Origin: an uncultured Bacteroidales bacterium
Lineage (GTDB): Bacteria > Bacteroidota > Bacteroidia > Bacteroidales > Paludibacteraceae
NCBI GenBank assembly: GCA_946414805.1
Contig: CAMKPZ010000001.1
Location: 368,110-432,109 of the forward strand
DNA: 64,000 nucleotides
Direction of reading: 5' to 3'
Shown: positions 18,030 through 27,002 of the stretch, piece by piece
How the letters are laid out: each line of letters opens with the position of its first letter
Position numbering within the stretch: the first letter of the stretch is position 1
The notes under the pieces: model-generated
What the model saw: only the letters and a program-made list of their open reading frames with translations
What the model was told of the DNA's origin: nothing
Database searches by the model: none
Translations under genes and position numbers: made by a program

Positions 18030-19385
18030 TTATTTTAATTTCATGGACTTCCATGAAGAAGCTGCTTTCGGACTGGTAGCGACTACTGGAGTCTGCGGCT
18101 TTTCGTTAATCAAGAATGCTTCTTTCTTTACGTTTTTATTAATGTATCCCGCAAGTTCATCATAAGTCACGTCACCACTTGTCTCTTGCAGTTTTTTGAG
18201 CAAGAAATAGGTGAATAATCCGTGTCCTTTTTCCGGGTAAGTCATAGCCGTCTCATCAGCACTGGAGGCGGAGAAAACGACGGCATTACCATCCAATTTC
18301 TCTTTCTTCGCTTCTCGCGCAACGCCACGTGCAGCAACCAGCATACTTCCCTCTTTGTTAGCACCTGTAAAGCAAGCGTCCATGAAATAAGTAACGTTAA
18401 CTGCTTTGGTGGCAGCCAAAGTGGTGTACAGTTTGTTCAGGCTGTAGCAAGTAGCCGTATTGGTACCCTTGCCATCAACCGGCACGATGTACGCATCGCC
18501 TGTCTTCTCATCGGGAATACCGTGACCGCAATAATAAACGATGGCTTTGCTGCCCTCGAAATTATCAAGCGCATATTTGAGCCAGTCCACACCGCCGGAG
18601 ATAACGCCATACGATGCGTTTGTGCAATACCGTACTTGCTTCTCGGGAATGCCTAATGTCTTGATGCAATACTCTTTGAACACCTCGCCGTCATGGGAAG
18701 CGAAGTTCACCGGATCCACAAACTGATAGTCCTCGTTGGCAATGATGAGTGCATAGGTATTTTCAGCAGCTCTTTTGGATTGAGGAATATTGAAATCTAC
18801 GTCGGATTGGACTGCTTTAGCTTTTTGTTTCTCTCCTTGTGCCAGTTGCGGTTTCGCAGAAAAAGAACCCTCACCTTCTATTACCTTTCCTGTTTTTTCA
18901 TCAATCTGTTTTCCCTCTTCTGTATAAAATTTTTCATCCTTAAAAGCAATAAAACCTGCATATTGTATTGGATTCGCCCCTTGTTGAAGTTTCATGAACT
19001 TCTGCTTGTCTATATGAGCTATCTTAAACTTCTTTTCATCAATCTTTATATAATAATCCTGTCCGCCAAGTGCATTTAAAGTTAAAGAATAATTCGGTTG
19101 GTTTTTCTTAATATCATCATAAGGAAGATTTCCAACATAGCCTGTTATCGTATGACTGCCCGGCTGAACTTCCAATTTATAATATGTCAGCGAGTTTACT
19201 ACTCCGAATTTATGACCATCCAAATCAATCCAATGTTGCATTTGGTAATATTTTTTACCTCCATACACAGCACCCATAGCTGCTCCAAAATCGAATGGAC
19301 GCAATAAATATATATGCGCCATTTCTTCTGCTGATAGGTTACCCACCATTAACAAGGTAACCAACATAAGTTTAAATCTTTTCAT
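18030..19385 (-). CDS. exported caspase-family (C14) protease
   Basis: A 451-residue protein. Signal peptide residues 1-19 (LMLVTLLMVGNLSA). Residues 20-140 form a beta-rich domain of unknown type. The caspase-like domain starts near YALIIANEDY (about 211) and has the catalytic dyad His in YYCGHG (about 288) and Cys in YFMDACFTG (about 338). Bacterial metacaspase-like proteases cleave after basic residues in studied cases; the substrate here is unknown. It is the last gene of a three-gene operon of exported proteins, 6 bp after the DUF4384 gene. Confidence 0.88.
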   Translation of the reverse strand: MKRFKLMLVTLLMVGNLSAEEMAHIYLLRPFDFGAAMGAVYGGKKYYQMQHWIDLDGHKFGVVNSLTYYKLEVQPGSHTITGYVGNLPYDDIKKNQPNYSLTLNALGGQDYYIKIDEKKFKIAHIDKQKFMKLQQGANPIQYAGFIAFKDEKFYTEEGKQIDEKTGKVIEGEGSFSAKPQLAQGEKQKAKAVQSDVDFNIPQSKRAAENTYALIIANEDYQFVDPVNFASHDGEVFKEYCIKTLGIPEKQVRYCTNASYGVISGGVDWLKYALDNFEGSKAIVYYCGHGIPDEKTGDAYIVPVDGKGTNTATCYSLNKLYTTLAATKAVNVTYFMDACFTGANKEGSMLVAARGVAREAKKEKLDGNAVVFSASSADETAMTYPEKGHGLFTYFLLKKLQETSGDVTYDELAGYINKNVKKEAFLINEKPQTPVVATSPKAASSWKSMKLK

Positions 19386-19391
19386 AACACT

Positions 19392-20234
19392 TTATTTTTT
19401 GATTGTTAATACTACTTCTTCCGCTTGCGCGGTGGTGTCATATACGCGCAAGCCGTGAAGCCATTTTTGGAATTTGGAGTTTTCTACTTCTGGAACAAAC
19501 TCGCCCATATTACTTAGTGAAATATGGAATTTCTTTTGCGAGAATACTACGATAAGTGTATTATTCTCTATACTTTTGGAGGTTGTTAGTATTGTTTCTT
19601 CGTCATACGGATATTCTGGATCTCTCGTACAAAGGAACAAATACTCTTTATTGCTTTTAACCTCGCGTGCGTTACCGTCGCTGCCCTCATATGGCATCAT
19701 TACATTGACAATATCATTATTGTCATCGCGTATAAAAACAGCCACATACCCGCTCACCGCAGATTTGAACGAGACAGAAAAACGGTCATTGTTCTTGAAA
19801 TTGGTACTCTCAAAACCATTGTTTAACGGCTTTACCTGCAATTCGACCATTTCACGCTTCTGCTCTCGCACTTTACCGCACACTTCAGCATGAATAACCA
19901 TCATTTCATTGCGGTATTTGACGGTTACTTCAGGCTCTTTCGTGTCGCTAATCCAAATACCGCGCACCTCGTTTTCGCTAAAGGAATTAAAACTGCTGTT
20001 CGTTTTTCCATTATTGGTGTGCATAGCAGTCGTATTCGTTTGCGATACAACCGTTCCGAACTCGTCGGCTATGGCTTTTAGGCGCGCTTGTGTAATAGCT
20101 GCTTTTTTAGCCTCGACAAGTGTCTGCGTTTCGGGCACAATGTAGTCCACCTCACCGCACGCATTAACCGTTCGTTGAGCATAGACCGTTACACTTACAA
20201 GCGCCAAAAGCAATATGAATAATCTGGTTTTCAT
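19392..20234 (-). CDS. exported DUF4384-type protein
   Basis: A 280-residue protein with signal peptide (LFILLLALVSVTVYA). The first half resembles the LPP20/flagellar assembly-like fold (VEAKKAAITQARLKAIADEFGT). The second half matches DUF4384 (KNNDRFSVSFKSAVSGYVAVFIRDDNNDIVNVMMPYEG). It lies between the caspase gene and the LPP20-like gene; its start overlaps the previous stop by 1 bp. DUF4384 domains often accompany caspase or kinase domains in signalling proteins; the function here is inferred only from context. Confidence 0.75.
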   Translation of the reverse strand: MKTRLFILLLALVSVTVYAQRTVNACGEVDYIVPETQTLVEAKKAAITQARLKAIADEFGTVVSQTNTTAMHTNNGKTNSSFNSFSENEVRGIWISDTKEPEVTVKYRNEMMVIHAEVCGKVREQKREMVELQVKPLNNGFESTNFKNNDRFSVSFKSAVSGYVAVFIRDDNNDIVNVMMPYEGSDGNAREVKSNKEYLFLCTRDPEYPYDEETILTTSKSIENNTLIVVFSQKKFHISLSNMGEFVPEVENSKFQKWLHGLRVYDTTAQAEEVVLTIKK

Positions 20235-20911
20235 TAGAATCCGAGCACTTTGTCCAATTGCTCATGCAAATCCATACCTTTCTTCTCCAATTCTTCGCGA
20301 ACAGCATTCTTGGTTGCTTGTTTTGCCATTTCGCCATTATACGCGATACGAACTTGTACTTCGTAGTTTTTGTTTTTAACTCGTCTGTACATCTCCGTCA
20401 CAGGAATAACCCGTCCAATAGATTGCGCGATAGAGTTTTTACTTGCCATAACGCTTTCCGTAATGGATGCTGCATCCTCAGGTGCTAATTGCTTGTTGCC
20501 AACAGTATTCTCAATGAGCGCGCTCACTTCGGTCTGAATTTGACCTGCCAAATTGGTAATGGCTAAAGACATAGCAGCGGTTTTGGCTGCATCATAATTT
20601 TCGCCAATGGAAGATGCCTCGCCCATAATATATTTCGGATAATTGTTCTCGTCGTACTCATACTGCATCAAGTAACTTTTCTCCAGTTGCTTCTCAATAG
20701 GAAGTGCACCTGGTTTTACTTCCCATCCTTCTTTAACATACTTCTTTGCGGCTTTTTTAGTTGTTCTGTCCACTTTGGCTTTCAGTTCGCTTTTGGCTAA
20801 CTTGCGAATTTCTTGACGCTCTTTGTTGAGCTCCTTTTGCTCGTTTTTGTCTGCGAACGCAAAACTACTTGCAACGATTAAGGCCATTGCTACCATGAAA
20901 ATCTTTTTCAT
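20234..20911 (-). CDS. exported LPP20-like hypothetical protein
   Basis: A 225-residue protein with signal peptide (MVAMALIVASSFAFA), then a Lys/Glu-rich helix, then an alpha/beta segment (AAKTAAMSLAITNLAGQIQTEV ... YEVQVRIAYNGEMA) typical of LPP20/DUF4136-like exported proteins. First gene of the caspase operon. I find no promoter between this start and the terminator at 20995-21028, so expression may depend on the structured leader upstream. Confidence 0.7.
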   Translation of the reverse strand: MKKIFMVAMALIVASSFAFADKNEQKELNKERQEIRKLAKSELKAKVDRTTKKAAKKYVKEGWEVKPGALPIEKQLEKSYLMQYEYDENNYPKYIMGEASSIGENYDAAKTAAMSLAITNLAGQIQTEVSALIENTVGNKQLAPEDAASITESVMASKNSIAQSIGRVIPVTEMYRRVKNKNYEVQVRIAYNGEMAKQATKNAVREELEKKGMDLHEQLDKVLGF

Positions 20912-20994
20912 TGTTGTTTGAATTTTTGGTTAATATTGTTGTTCGTTGTTGCTTTTCTACTTCTTGATTACCCGATTGCTCGGAAAACACAAAC

Positions 20995-21028
20995 AAAAAA
21001 GCGGGACTGCAATATTGCTGTTCCGCTG
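20995..21028 (-). terminator. intrinsic terminator before the caspase operon
   Basis: On the minus strand AGCGGAACAGCAA-TA-TTGCAGTCCCGCT followed by TTTTT (11 of 13 stem positions pair canonically, the others being one mismatch and one wobble). It ends the structured RNA and lies 84 bp upstream of the first operon gene. Confidence 0.8.
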
Positions 21029-21203
21029 GTTAAGGCTCTGGTATTGCCCTGATAACTGAACAAACAACACCGTAGCCCACGCCGTATGTATAAATGTACG
21101 CCCGATACGCGCGTACATTATAGATATACACACTAATGAGCATCTTTGTGCTGCATTGTTTTGGTTATCATTATGAATTTACCAGATTCTAACCAGCCAA
21201 AAC

Positions 21204-21223
21204 AAAGCGCGTAAGACGCTTTT
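21204..21223. other. small hairpin within the structured RNA
   Basis: AAAGCG (21204-21209) pairs with CGCTTT (21218-21223). On the plus strand it is followed by a short T run, so it could also act as a plus-strand terminator. Confidence 0.45.
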
Positions 21224-21286
21224 TATTATGTCCTCCTGTTTAACGTCAGAGAGTGACGGTATCGGTTACTTCAACCTTTGCGGGTG

Positions 21287-21317
21287 CAAAGGTACTACAT
21301 TTTTTCGATATATGCAA
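21287..21317 (-). promoter_or_regulatory. promoter of the structured RNA
   Basis: TTG at 21317-21315, 20 bp, TACCTTTG at 21294-21287. The box overlaps an inverted repeat, CCTTTGC-GGGT-GCAAAGG (21275-21292). Confidence 0.8.
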
Positions 21318-21348
21318 GAAAAATCGCATTCAGTAGCGATTTTTCTTG
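21315..21348. terminator. perfect bidirectional hairpin
   Basis: A 13-bp perfect stem, CAAGAAAAATCGC against GCGATTTTTCTTG, with an 8-nt loop; T-rich arm on either strand. It shares its left arm with the -33 element of the RNA promoter. Confidence 0.7.
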
Positions 21349-21381
21349 TTTTGGACAAGTGTTTATGGGCTTTAACAGCAC

Positions 21382-21404
21382 AAAAAAACGGACCGAAGTC
21401 CGTT
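21382..21404 (-). terminator. terminator of the 153-residue hypothetical gene
   Basis: On the minus strand AACGGAC-TTCG-GTCCGTT followed by TTTTTTG, starting about 9 bp after the stop codon. Confidence 0.85.
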
Positions 21405-21412
21405 CTTTGTGT

Positions 21413-21874
21413 TTATAAGTCTCCTGACCAGCCGTGTCCTAAATCCCAGTGTTCGTCATATCGGAACTCGAAATATGGCAGGGCAAAGTATTTCTCTAAT
21501 AATTCGGTTAATTCATCTTCTTTGTCCTTTGCCCATTGACCGACAAAGACCACGAAATGATCCACGCTCCATGATACACGGCCACGAGGTACTTGGGTGT
21601 AATCACCTTTGAACTTCGTTGGCTCGTTGTTGGCTAATGCCCGGAAATACTGCTTCTGCCAAATCTGGCGGTGAAGCGTCCGGTAGTTAATATACGGAAG
21701 CCCTTTATCTGCCGCTTCTTCTACCATTTTAGGAGTCAGTTCCTTCTTATAGACGCCAAAGAAATCATGTTCTTCCGGATCGTACCAAAAGATACCTACA
21801 GCAGGCATTGGCTCGTCAAAGGACTTCATATCCGCCATAATTGCCTCTTTTTCGCTTTGTGATAATGTGGTCAT
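21413..21874 (-). CDS. hypothetical protein, unknown function
   Basis: A 153-residue soluble protein starting MTTLSQSEKEAIMADMKSFD. It has no signal peptide or membrane segment, and is rich in aromatic residues in the middle (GIFWYDPEEHDFFGVYKKEL) and at the end (YFEFRYDEHWDLGHGW). I do not recognise the family. The start at 21874 is chosen because the longer frame crosses the promoter. Single-gene unit with its own promoter (21901-21931) and terminator (21382-21404). Confidence 0.75.
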   Translation of the reverse strand: MTTLSQSEKEAIMADMKSFDEPMPAVGIFWYDPEEHDFFGVYKKELTPKMVEEAADKGLPYINYRTLHRQIWQKQYFRALANNEPTKFKGDYTQVPRGRVSWSVDHFVVFVGQWAKDKEDELTELLEKYFALPYFEFRYDEHWDLGHGWSGDL

Positions 21875-21900
21875 CTCGCTTATTAAAAACCTTTGCGATG

Positions 21901-21931
21901 CAAAGGTACTGCTTTTTTTTGAATTGTGCAA
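21901..21931 (-). promoter_or_regulatory. promoter with palindromic start region
   Basis: TTG at 21931-21929, 20 bp, TACCTTTG at 21908-21901. The start region is an inverted repeat ACCTTTGC-GAT-GCAAAGGT (21889-21907). Confidence 0.8.
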
Positions 21932-21938
21932 ATTATTT

Positions 21939-22403
21939 TTAATTTTTCAGCGCATTCAAGATCGCCTTGCATGAGGTATAGATATCCTGAAAGGCGGTTT
22001 CAAAATCCCCTGTGTACCAGGGATCGGAGACATCTCTGCTCTGCCCTGCCCACTCCATCATCATTGATACTTGTGCATGGGAGTTATCGAGCACTGAACG
22101 ACCGAAATGATATTCCATGATCCGGATATTCGACCGATCCGCACAGACGATATAATCATACGTATCGAAATCCGCCTTTGTAATCTGATGTGCTCCGCGG
22201 TGCGAGAAAGGAATACCATGCGCCGTCAGTACCCGTTTAGCCGGCGGATAGATGTCATTGCCGATCTCTTCCGTCGAGACAGCAGCCGAAGCAATCTCAA
22301 AACGGTCGTTGGCTCCCGCCTCCTGGCATAAATGGCGCATGACAAACTCCGCCATCGGTGAACGGCAGATATTTCCATGACATATGAAGAGAATCTTAGT
22401 CAT
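21939..22403 (-). CDS. low-molecular-weight protein-tyrosine phosphatase
   Basis: A 154-residue phosphatase with the CX5R signature CHGNICR at residues 8-14 (catalytic Cys8, Arg14) and the general-acid region DVSDPWYTGDFETAF. It dephosphorylates tyrosine-phosphorylated proteins or small phosphates; in Bacteroidota such genes often relate to polysaccharide export, but no kinase is nearby. Last gene of the long ATPase-fabD transcript; its start overlaps the HAD gene by 4 bp. Confidence 0.93.
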   Translation of the reverse strand: MTKILFICHGNICRSPMAEFVMRHLCQEAGANDRFEIASAAVSTEEIGNDIYPPAKRVLTAHGIPFSHRGAHQITKADFDTYDYIVCADRSNIRIMEYHFGRSVLDNSHAQVSMMMEWAGQSRDVSDPWYTGDFETAFQDIYTSCKAILNALKN

Positions 22404-23026
22404 TGTAAACCTCTGAGACTTTCTGACAACTCATCGATGGATGCGTATGTTTGCCATCCGACGGTTTGTTCCGCGGCTTGGCGGTTCGCCTGAATATCAT
22501 CGATGAAAACAACGGATGGCGGGTTTCCGATGGCTTTCTGCACGGCTTCGAAGATCTGCGGTTCGGGTTTGGACATGTGCATCTTCTGCGACAGGAAGAA
22601 GCCGTCAAAATACGCGTCCAGACGGTATTGGCGGTTGATAAAACCAAAATGCAGGTCGTTGCCGTTGGACAGCAGATAAACCGGATGACCGGCCTTGCGC
22701 AGCTTCTCAACGAACAGCAGCCGCTCCGCCGGCAGTTCGTCCAACATCGCCATCCAAGCCTCGGTCACATCGGTTCCCGTAGTGCCCGGACGGCAATATT
22801 GGAGGATCTGCGAGATGAATTCATCAGGCTCGATCAGTCCCCGTTCGAAGTCCGCCATGAGTTGTTTGGACGCCACGCTGACCGCCTTGACGCCTTCTCC
22901 ATGACTGTCCATTCCCAGAACGGCGCGCATGTTCTCCTCGCCCATGAGTCGCTTAAAGGCGATGAAACAGCGCTTCACATCGAGTTTGATGAGTACGCCT
23001 CCCAAGTCAAAAACATATACCGTCAT
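22400..23026 (-). CDS. HAD-superfamily hydrolase (subfamily IA)
   Basis: About 208 residues, starting MTVYVFDLGGVL with the nucleophile motif DLGG; motif II is LLSNGND and motif III/IV is the KPEPQIFEAV and VVFIDDIQANRQAA segments. A phosphatase acting on small phosphometabolites; the substrate is not predictable. An M-H extension to 23032 is possible. It sits between the SDR and phosphatase genes with overlap or 8-bp spacing, indicating an operon. Confidence 0.9.
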   Translation of the reverse strand: MTVYVFDLGGVLIKLDVKRCFIAFKRLMGEENMRAVLGMDSHGEGVKAVSVASKQLMADFERGLIEPDEFISQILQYCRPGTTGTDVTEAWMAMLDELPAERLLFVEKLRKAGHPVYLLSNGNDLHFGFINRQYRLDAYFDGFFLSQKMHMSKPEPQIFEAVQKAIGNPPSVVFIDDIQANRQAAEQTVGWQTYASIDELSESLRGLQ

Positions 23027-23034
23027 ATGCAATT

Positions 23035-23808
23035 TTACACGCAGGTGTAACCGCCATCGACCGGCAAGGCAACGCCGGTGACATAGGTGGAAGCATCGGA
23101 AGCCAGGAAGACCACTGCGGAATCCAGTTCGCCTTCATGACCATAACGCTCCATAGGGATAACCGTCTTTGCATAATTGGCAAAATAGTCCGACTCCAGC
23201 GTCTCCTTCGTAAGAGGCGTAATGAAATAGCCCGGGCAGATGGTGTTGACGGTAATGCCGTACTTACCCCACTCTGCCGCCAAAGCCCGTGTGAGATTGA
23301 CCACACCGCCTTTCGCTGCGTGGTACGGAGAAGCCGGAGCGATCTTATTGCCAACAAGGCCGTACATGGAAGCGATATTGATCACACGGCCGTAACGGTT
23401 CGGGATCATCGATTGTTTGGCTACCGCCCGCGCTACGCGGAACGTACCAAAGAGATCAATCTGCATCTCGTTCTCGAACTGTGCATCGGTGATGTCTTCA
23501 GCCGGAGCCACAGCACCTGTACCGGCATTATTGACCACGATATCAATGTGCTCCACCTGCTTGAGCGCCTCCGCTACCATCGCATCAACCGCCTCCGTGT
23601 TTGTGATATCGCATTGCAAAGGCAGCACTTTCACTCCGAACTCCGCCTCAATGGCTTTCTGCACTTCCACCAGTTTCTCATAACGACGGGCGATGATAAC
23701 GAGGTTCGCCCCACGGGCGGCAAACGCTTTTGCCATCTGGACACCCAGACCGCCCGAACAGCCGGTAACCAACGCTACACGACCCGATAAATCAAAAATA
23801 TCTTTCAT
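23035..23808 (-). CDS. short-chain dehydrogenase (gluconate 5-dehydrogenase-like)
   Basis: A 257-residue classical SDR. It has NAD(P)-binding TGCSGGLG, the NNAG motif (VVNNAGTG), catalytic Ser in INIASMYG and YxxxK in YHAAKGG, and ends with VDGGYTCV. Overall it resembles gluconate 5-dehydrogenase or 3-oxoacyl-ACP reductase-type SDRs. Adjacency to fabD hints at fatty-acid synthesis, but the sequence does not settle this. The spacer toward fabD contains AT-rich repeats of the TTTTCTTATTTTCCC type. Confidence 0.88.
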   Translation of the reverse strand: MKDIFDLSGRVALVTGCSGGLGVQMAKAFAARGANLVIIARRYEKLVEVQKAIEAEFGVKVLPLQCDITNTEAVDAMVAEALKQVEHIDIVVNNAGTGAVAPAEDITDAQFENEMQIDLFGTFRVARAVAKQSMIPNRYGRVINIASMYGLVGNKIAPASPYHAAKGGVVNLTRALAAEWGKYGITVNTICPGYFITPLTKETLESDYFANYAKTVIPMERYGHEGELDSAVVFLASDASTYVTGVALPVDGGYTCV

Positions 23809-23839
23809 TTTCTTATTTTCCCATTTCCTTATTTAAGAT

Positions 23840-24739
23840 TTAACCTACTTGCACCTCCGGATTGATCTTACGGATCAAGCCTTTGAGTACATCTCCCGGA
23901 CCGAATTCATAGAACTCATTGGCTCCATCAGCGATCATGTTTTGAACCGTCTGCGTCCAGCGAACGGGGGATGTGAGTTGTTTCAGGAGGTTTTCGCGGA
24001 TAGTCTCCGGCTCCATTTCCGCCTTTGCAGATACATTCTGATAGATCGGGCAGAAAGGTTTGCGGAACTCCGTTTTGAGAATGGCTTCACGCAGATCTTC
24101 TGCCGCCGGCGCCATCAACGGGGAGTGGAATGCCCCTCCGACAGGCAGACGCAACGCGCGCCGTGCACCGGCTTCTTTCATCGCCACGCAAGCGGCTTCG
24201 ACGGCTTCGATGTCGCCGGAGATGACAATCTGACCCGGGCAGTTGAAATTGGCAGCGACAACTGTTAATTGAGAATTAAGAATTGAGAATTGAGAATTAA
24301 CCAATTCCTGACATATCTCTTCAACTTTCTCATCTTCCAAACCAAGGACGGCGGCCATCGTTCCGGGGTTTTGTTCACACGCTGCCTGCATCGCCTGCGC
24401 ACGCGCGGACACTAATAACAAGGCGTCCTCAAAACGCAATGCACCGCAAGCCACCAGTGCGGAGAACTCTCCCAGACTATGCCCCGCCACCATCGCCGGC
24501 GTCTCGATTGTCATTAACCGCTGCGCCACAACGGAGTGCAAGAACACTGCCGGTTGGGTCACTCTGGTCTGCTTGAGATCGTCCGCCGTACCGGAAAACA
24601 TCACTTCGGACAAAGAGAAGCCCAGCAGGCTGTCTGCCTGCCGGAACATCTCTCTTGCCTCCGGGTACGCGTCATACAGATCGCGTCCCATTCCCGGGAA
24701 CTGGCTTCCCTGCCCCGGAAAGACAAATGCTTTGCTCAT
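23840..24739 (-). CDS. fabD: malonyl-CoA:ACP transacylase
   Basis: Loads malonyl groups onto acyl carrier protein for fatty-acid synthesis. 299 residues: FPGQGSQ at 8-14, catalytic serine in GHSLGE (about Ser88), AANFNCPGQIVISG, active-site His in GGAFHSPLM. The region after EEICQEL contains an in-frame heptamer-repeat insertion (24269-24300, about residues 146-157, NSQFSILNSQ), lengthening a loop by roughly seven residues relative to E. coli FabD. The start is 2 bp downstream of the ATPase K gene, so it is probably cotranscribed with the V-ATPase. Confidence 0.95.
   Translation of the reverse strand: MSKAFVFPGQGSQFPGMGRDLYDAYPEAREMFRQADSLLGFSLSEVMFSGTADDLKQTRVTQPAVFLHSVVAQRLMTIETPAMVAGHSLGEFSALVACGALRFEDALLLVSARAQAMQAACEQNPGTMAAVLGLEDEKVEEICQELVNSQFSILNSQLTVVAANFNCPGQIVISGDIEAVEAACVAMKEAGARRALRLPVGGAFHSPLMAPAAEDLREAILKTEFRKPFCPIYQNVSAKAEMEPETIRENLLKQLTSPVRWTQTVQNMIADGANEFYEFGPGDVLKGLIRKINPEVQVG
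24269..24300. repeat. 7-bp tandem repeat inside fabD
   Basis: TTGAGAA, TTAAGAA, TTGAGAA, TTGAGAA, TTAA on the plus strand. The complementary word TCTCAAT/TTCTCAA occurs as an intergenic tandem at 56701-56728. Confidence 0.85.
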
Positions 24740-24741
24740 AA

Positions 24742-25196
<455 letters not shown>

Positions 25197-25197
<1 letters not shown>

Positions 25198-27002
25198 TAT
25201 TGTTTCTTAAAAGGTGTATAGAGTTTTCCGTTGCCCTCATATCCTGCATTCTTGAAATACTCTACGAACGACAGACGCAGCGGGTGGACAAAGGCACCCA
25301 GACAAGCCATCAGCAGATTGAGCACGTGACCGAAAGTGACGATCACCACAAAGCCTATCCATGCGCCGATACCCGGGTTCTCGCCAAGAACCTGTACGCC
25401 AAGCTGGTTGAAGGCAGCACCTAACATTCCGCCCGCCAGACCGAGGGCATACAAACGGATATATGAGAGTACATCGCCCAACAAACCGGTTGTCATTCCA
25501 TAGGTATCCCACAAACCGGCACCGATGTTAATCAGCGGGTTACGGCCGGGCGTATTGAAGACGAAGATACCTAACGCCGAGACAGCACCGATAGCGATCA
25601 AGGTCCATTTAACCACCTCAGTAGGCAGAGAGAGTGTCATGGCAAGGATCGCCGTAGCAATTCCTCCGACAATCAGCAACAGCCATCCCCAGGTAGAGAC
25701 AGTAGCCTTGAAACCATTGCGTTTGGTATATGTGACAGCCTTGATCGTCATTGCGAGGATCAGATGGAAGACACCTATCAGGATTGCAAGAACCATCATT
25801 ACATCGTATTCGCCGATCTTACCATTCACACCGAGATTATTGAACATCGGCGCTTTCGCCCACTCCGGGAACCATGCCGCACGGAAGAGATCGATGCCAA
25901 AGAAACCACCCATGAGGTAGCCTATGACGGTTGATCCGACGCCCAACGCCATGATTATACCACCCAGACCTTCGAACATCTCAATCTTCAGTTTGTCCTT
26001 ATAGATAAGATACCCGATGAGGGTAAGCAGGATACCATAGCCGGCATCTCCGATACAGAGCGCAAAGAAAAGCAGGAAGAACGGACCGAGAATAGGCGTC
26101 GGGTCAAACTCATTGTAGTTAGGCCAGCCGTACATACCTGTCAGCGGCTCGAAGAGACGCACAAACCAGTTGTTATGCAACTTGATCGGCGTAGCGTCCT
26201 CTGCATCCGGATCCGTCTCTTCGTAATAGACTTCCGCTTTCGCCAGCATGGCATTGAGGTCGGGCTCCTTGTCAATCGGGCAGAAACCTTCCACGAGACA
26301 CAACGCACCGTCTGCGAGTTGATCTGTCGAGAGTTGCACACGCGTCCAATCGATCTGCTGGCGTGCCTCTTTGAGTTCGGCTTGCAGTTTCTCCATATTC
26401 GCCAGTCGCCAAGCCTCAATACGTGCTGTAGCGGCAGCCAGCAGTCCGTTGAGATGCTCGATCTCCGTCTGCCATTGTGCAGCCGATTTCTCGGGTTGAG
26501 GGATTTCGGTTGCTTTCTCGAACAGTTCCGAGTTATCGATATTTCGAGATATCGAGTTATCGAGGTCTTTAGACGAGTTATCGAGATTTACGAAGTATGT
26601 CTTACCCTCTATCGTATTGACCGCGATACCCCACTCTTCCTGAAATGCGCTTGCGCTGCAAGAGAAGAAACGGATGGAATATCCGGCTTTCTTCAGCGCC
26701 TCAATACGTGCAGGGTCAAACTCTCCCCACACAGCGGCTTGCTGCATAGCGGACTTGGCATCCGTGATACGCTGTTCAATCGCGGTGCGCTCTTGGATGA
26801 GTTGGTCCGGGGCACCCTGTTTGATCAGACGGCGGAGTTCATCCTCATGCTGAAGCTCAGCTTGAAGCGTCTCGTTGTCCTCGATGAGTCCGGCGGCTTT
26901 CTGACGAATATGCACTACGCCAAGGTTGCGGAGTTGCGACAAGAAAGTCTCATAATCACGATGGAATACCAGAAAGGTATATTTCTTCATTTGCGTAATC
27001 AT
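25197..27002 (-). CDS. ntpI: V-type ATPase subunit I (a/stator subunit)
   Basis: A 601-residue protein. The N-terminal 280 residues are soluble with coiled-coil segments; the C-terminal half has about seven membrane helices (PTPILGPFFLLFFALCIGDAGYG, LGDVLSYIRLYALGLAGG, VHPLRLSFVEYFKN). It provides the membrane half-channel. A segment at about residues 140-158 is encoded by AT-rich repeats (ATCGAG/TTATCGAG words, 26528-26584) and reads as repeated LDNS; it is probably an inserted surface loop. It overlaps the D gene by 4 bp. Confidence 0.92.
26528..26584. repeat. 7- to 8-bp repeats inside ATPase I gene
   Basis: Words of the type GAGTTATCGA and ATATCGAG repeat across 57 bp, in frame, within the variable soluble domain. 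Confidence 0.7.

Larger units (their letters stand above)
20995..21281 (-). ncRNA. structured leader or small RNA upstream of the caspase operon
   Basis: About 285 nt between a full promoter (21287-21317) and an intrinsic terminator. Successive hairpins on the transcript: CGTCA/TGACG, AAAGCG/CGCTTT, TTGTTTTGG/CCAAAACAA with GGTTA/TAACC, TGTACGC/GCGTACA, GGTGTTG/CAATACC with GGCT/AGCC, then the terminator. A competing long-range pairing joins GCTGGTTA...TCTGGTA (21197-21180) with TACCAGA...TAACCAGC (21043-21025), whose 3' end reaches the terminator stem. It could be an attenuating leader of the caspase operon or an independent RNA. A 24-codon frame (MLISVYIYNVRAYRAYIYTY...) also exists within it. 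Confidence 0.6.
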
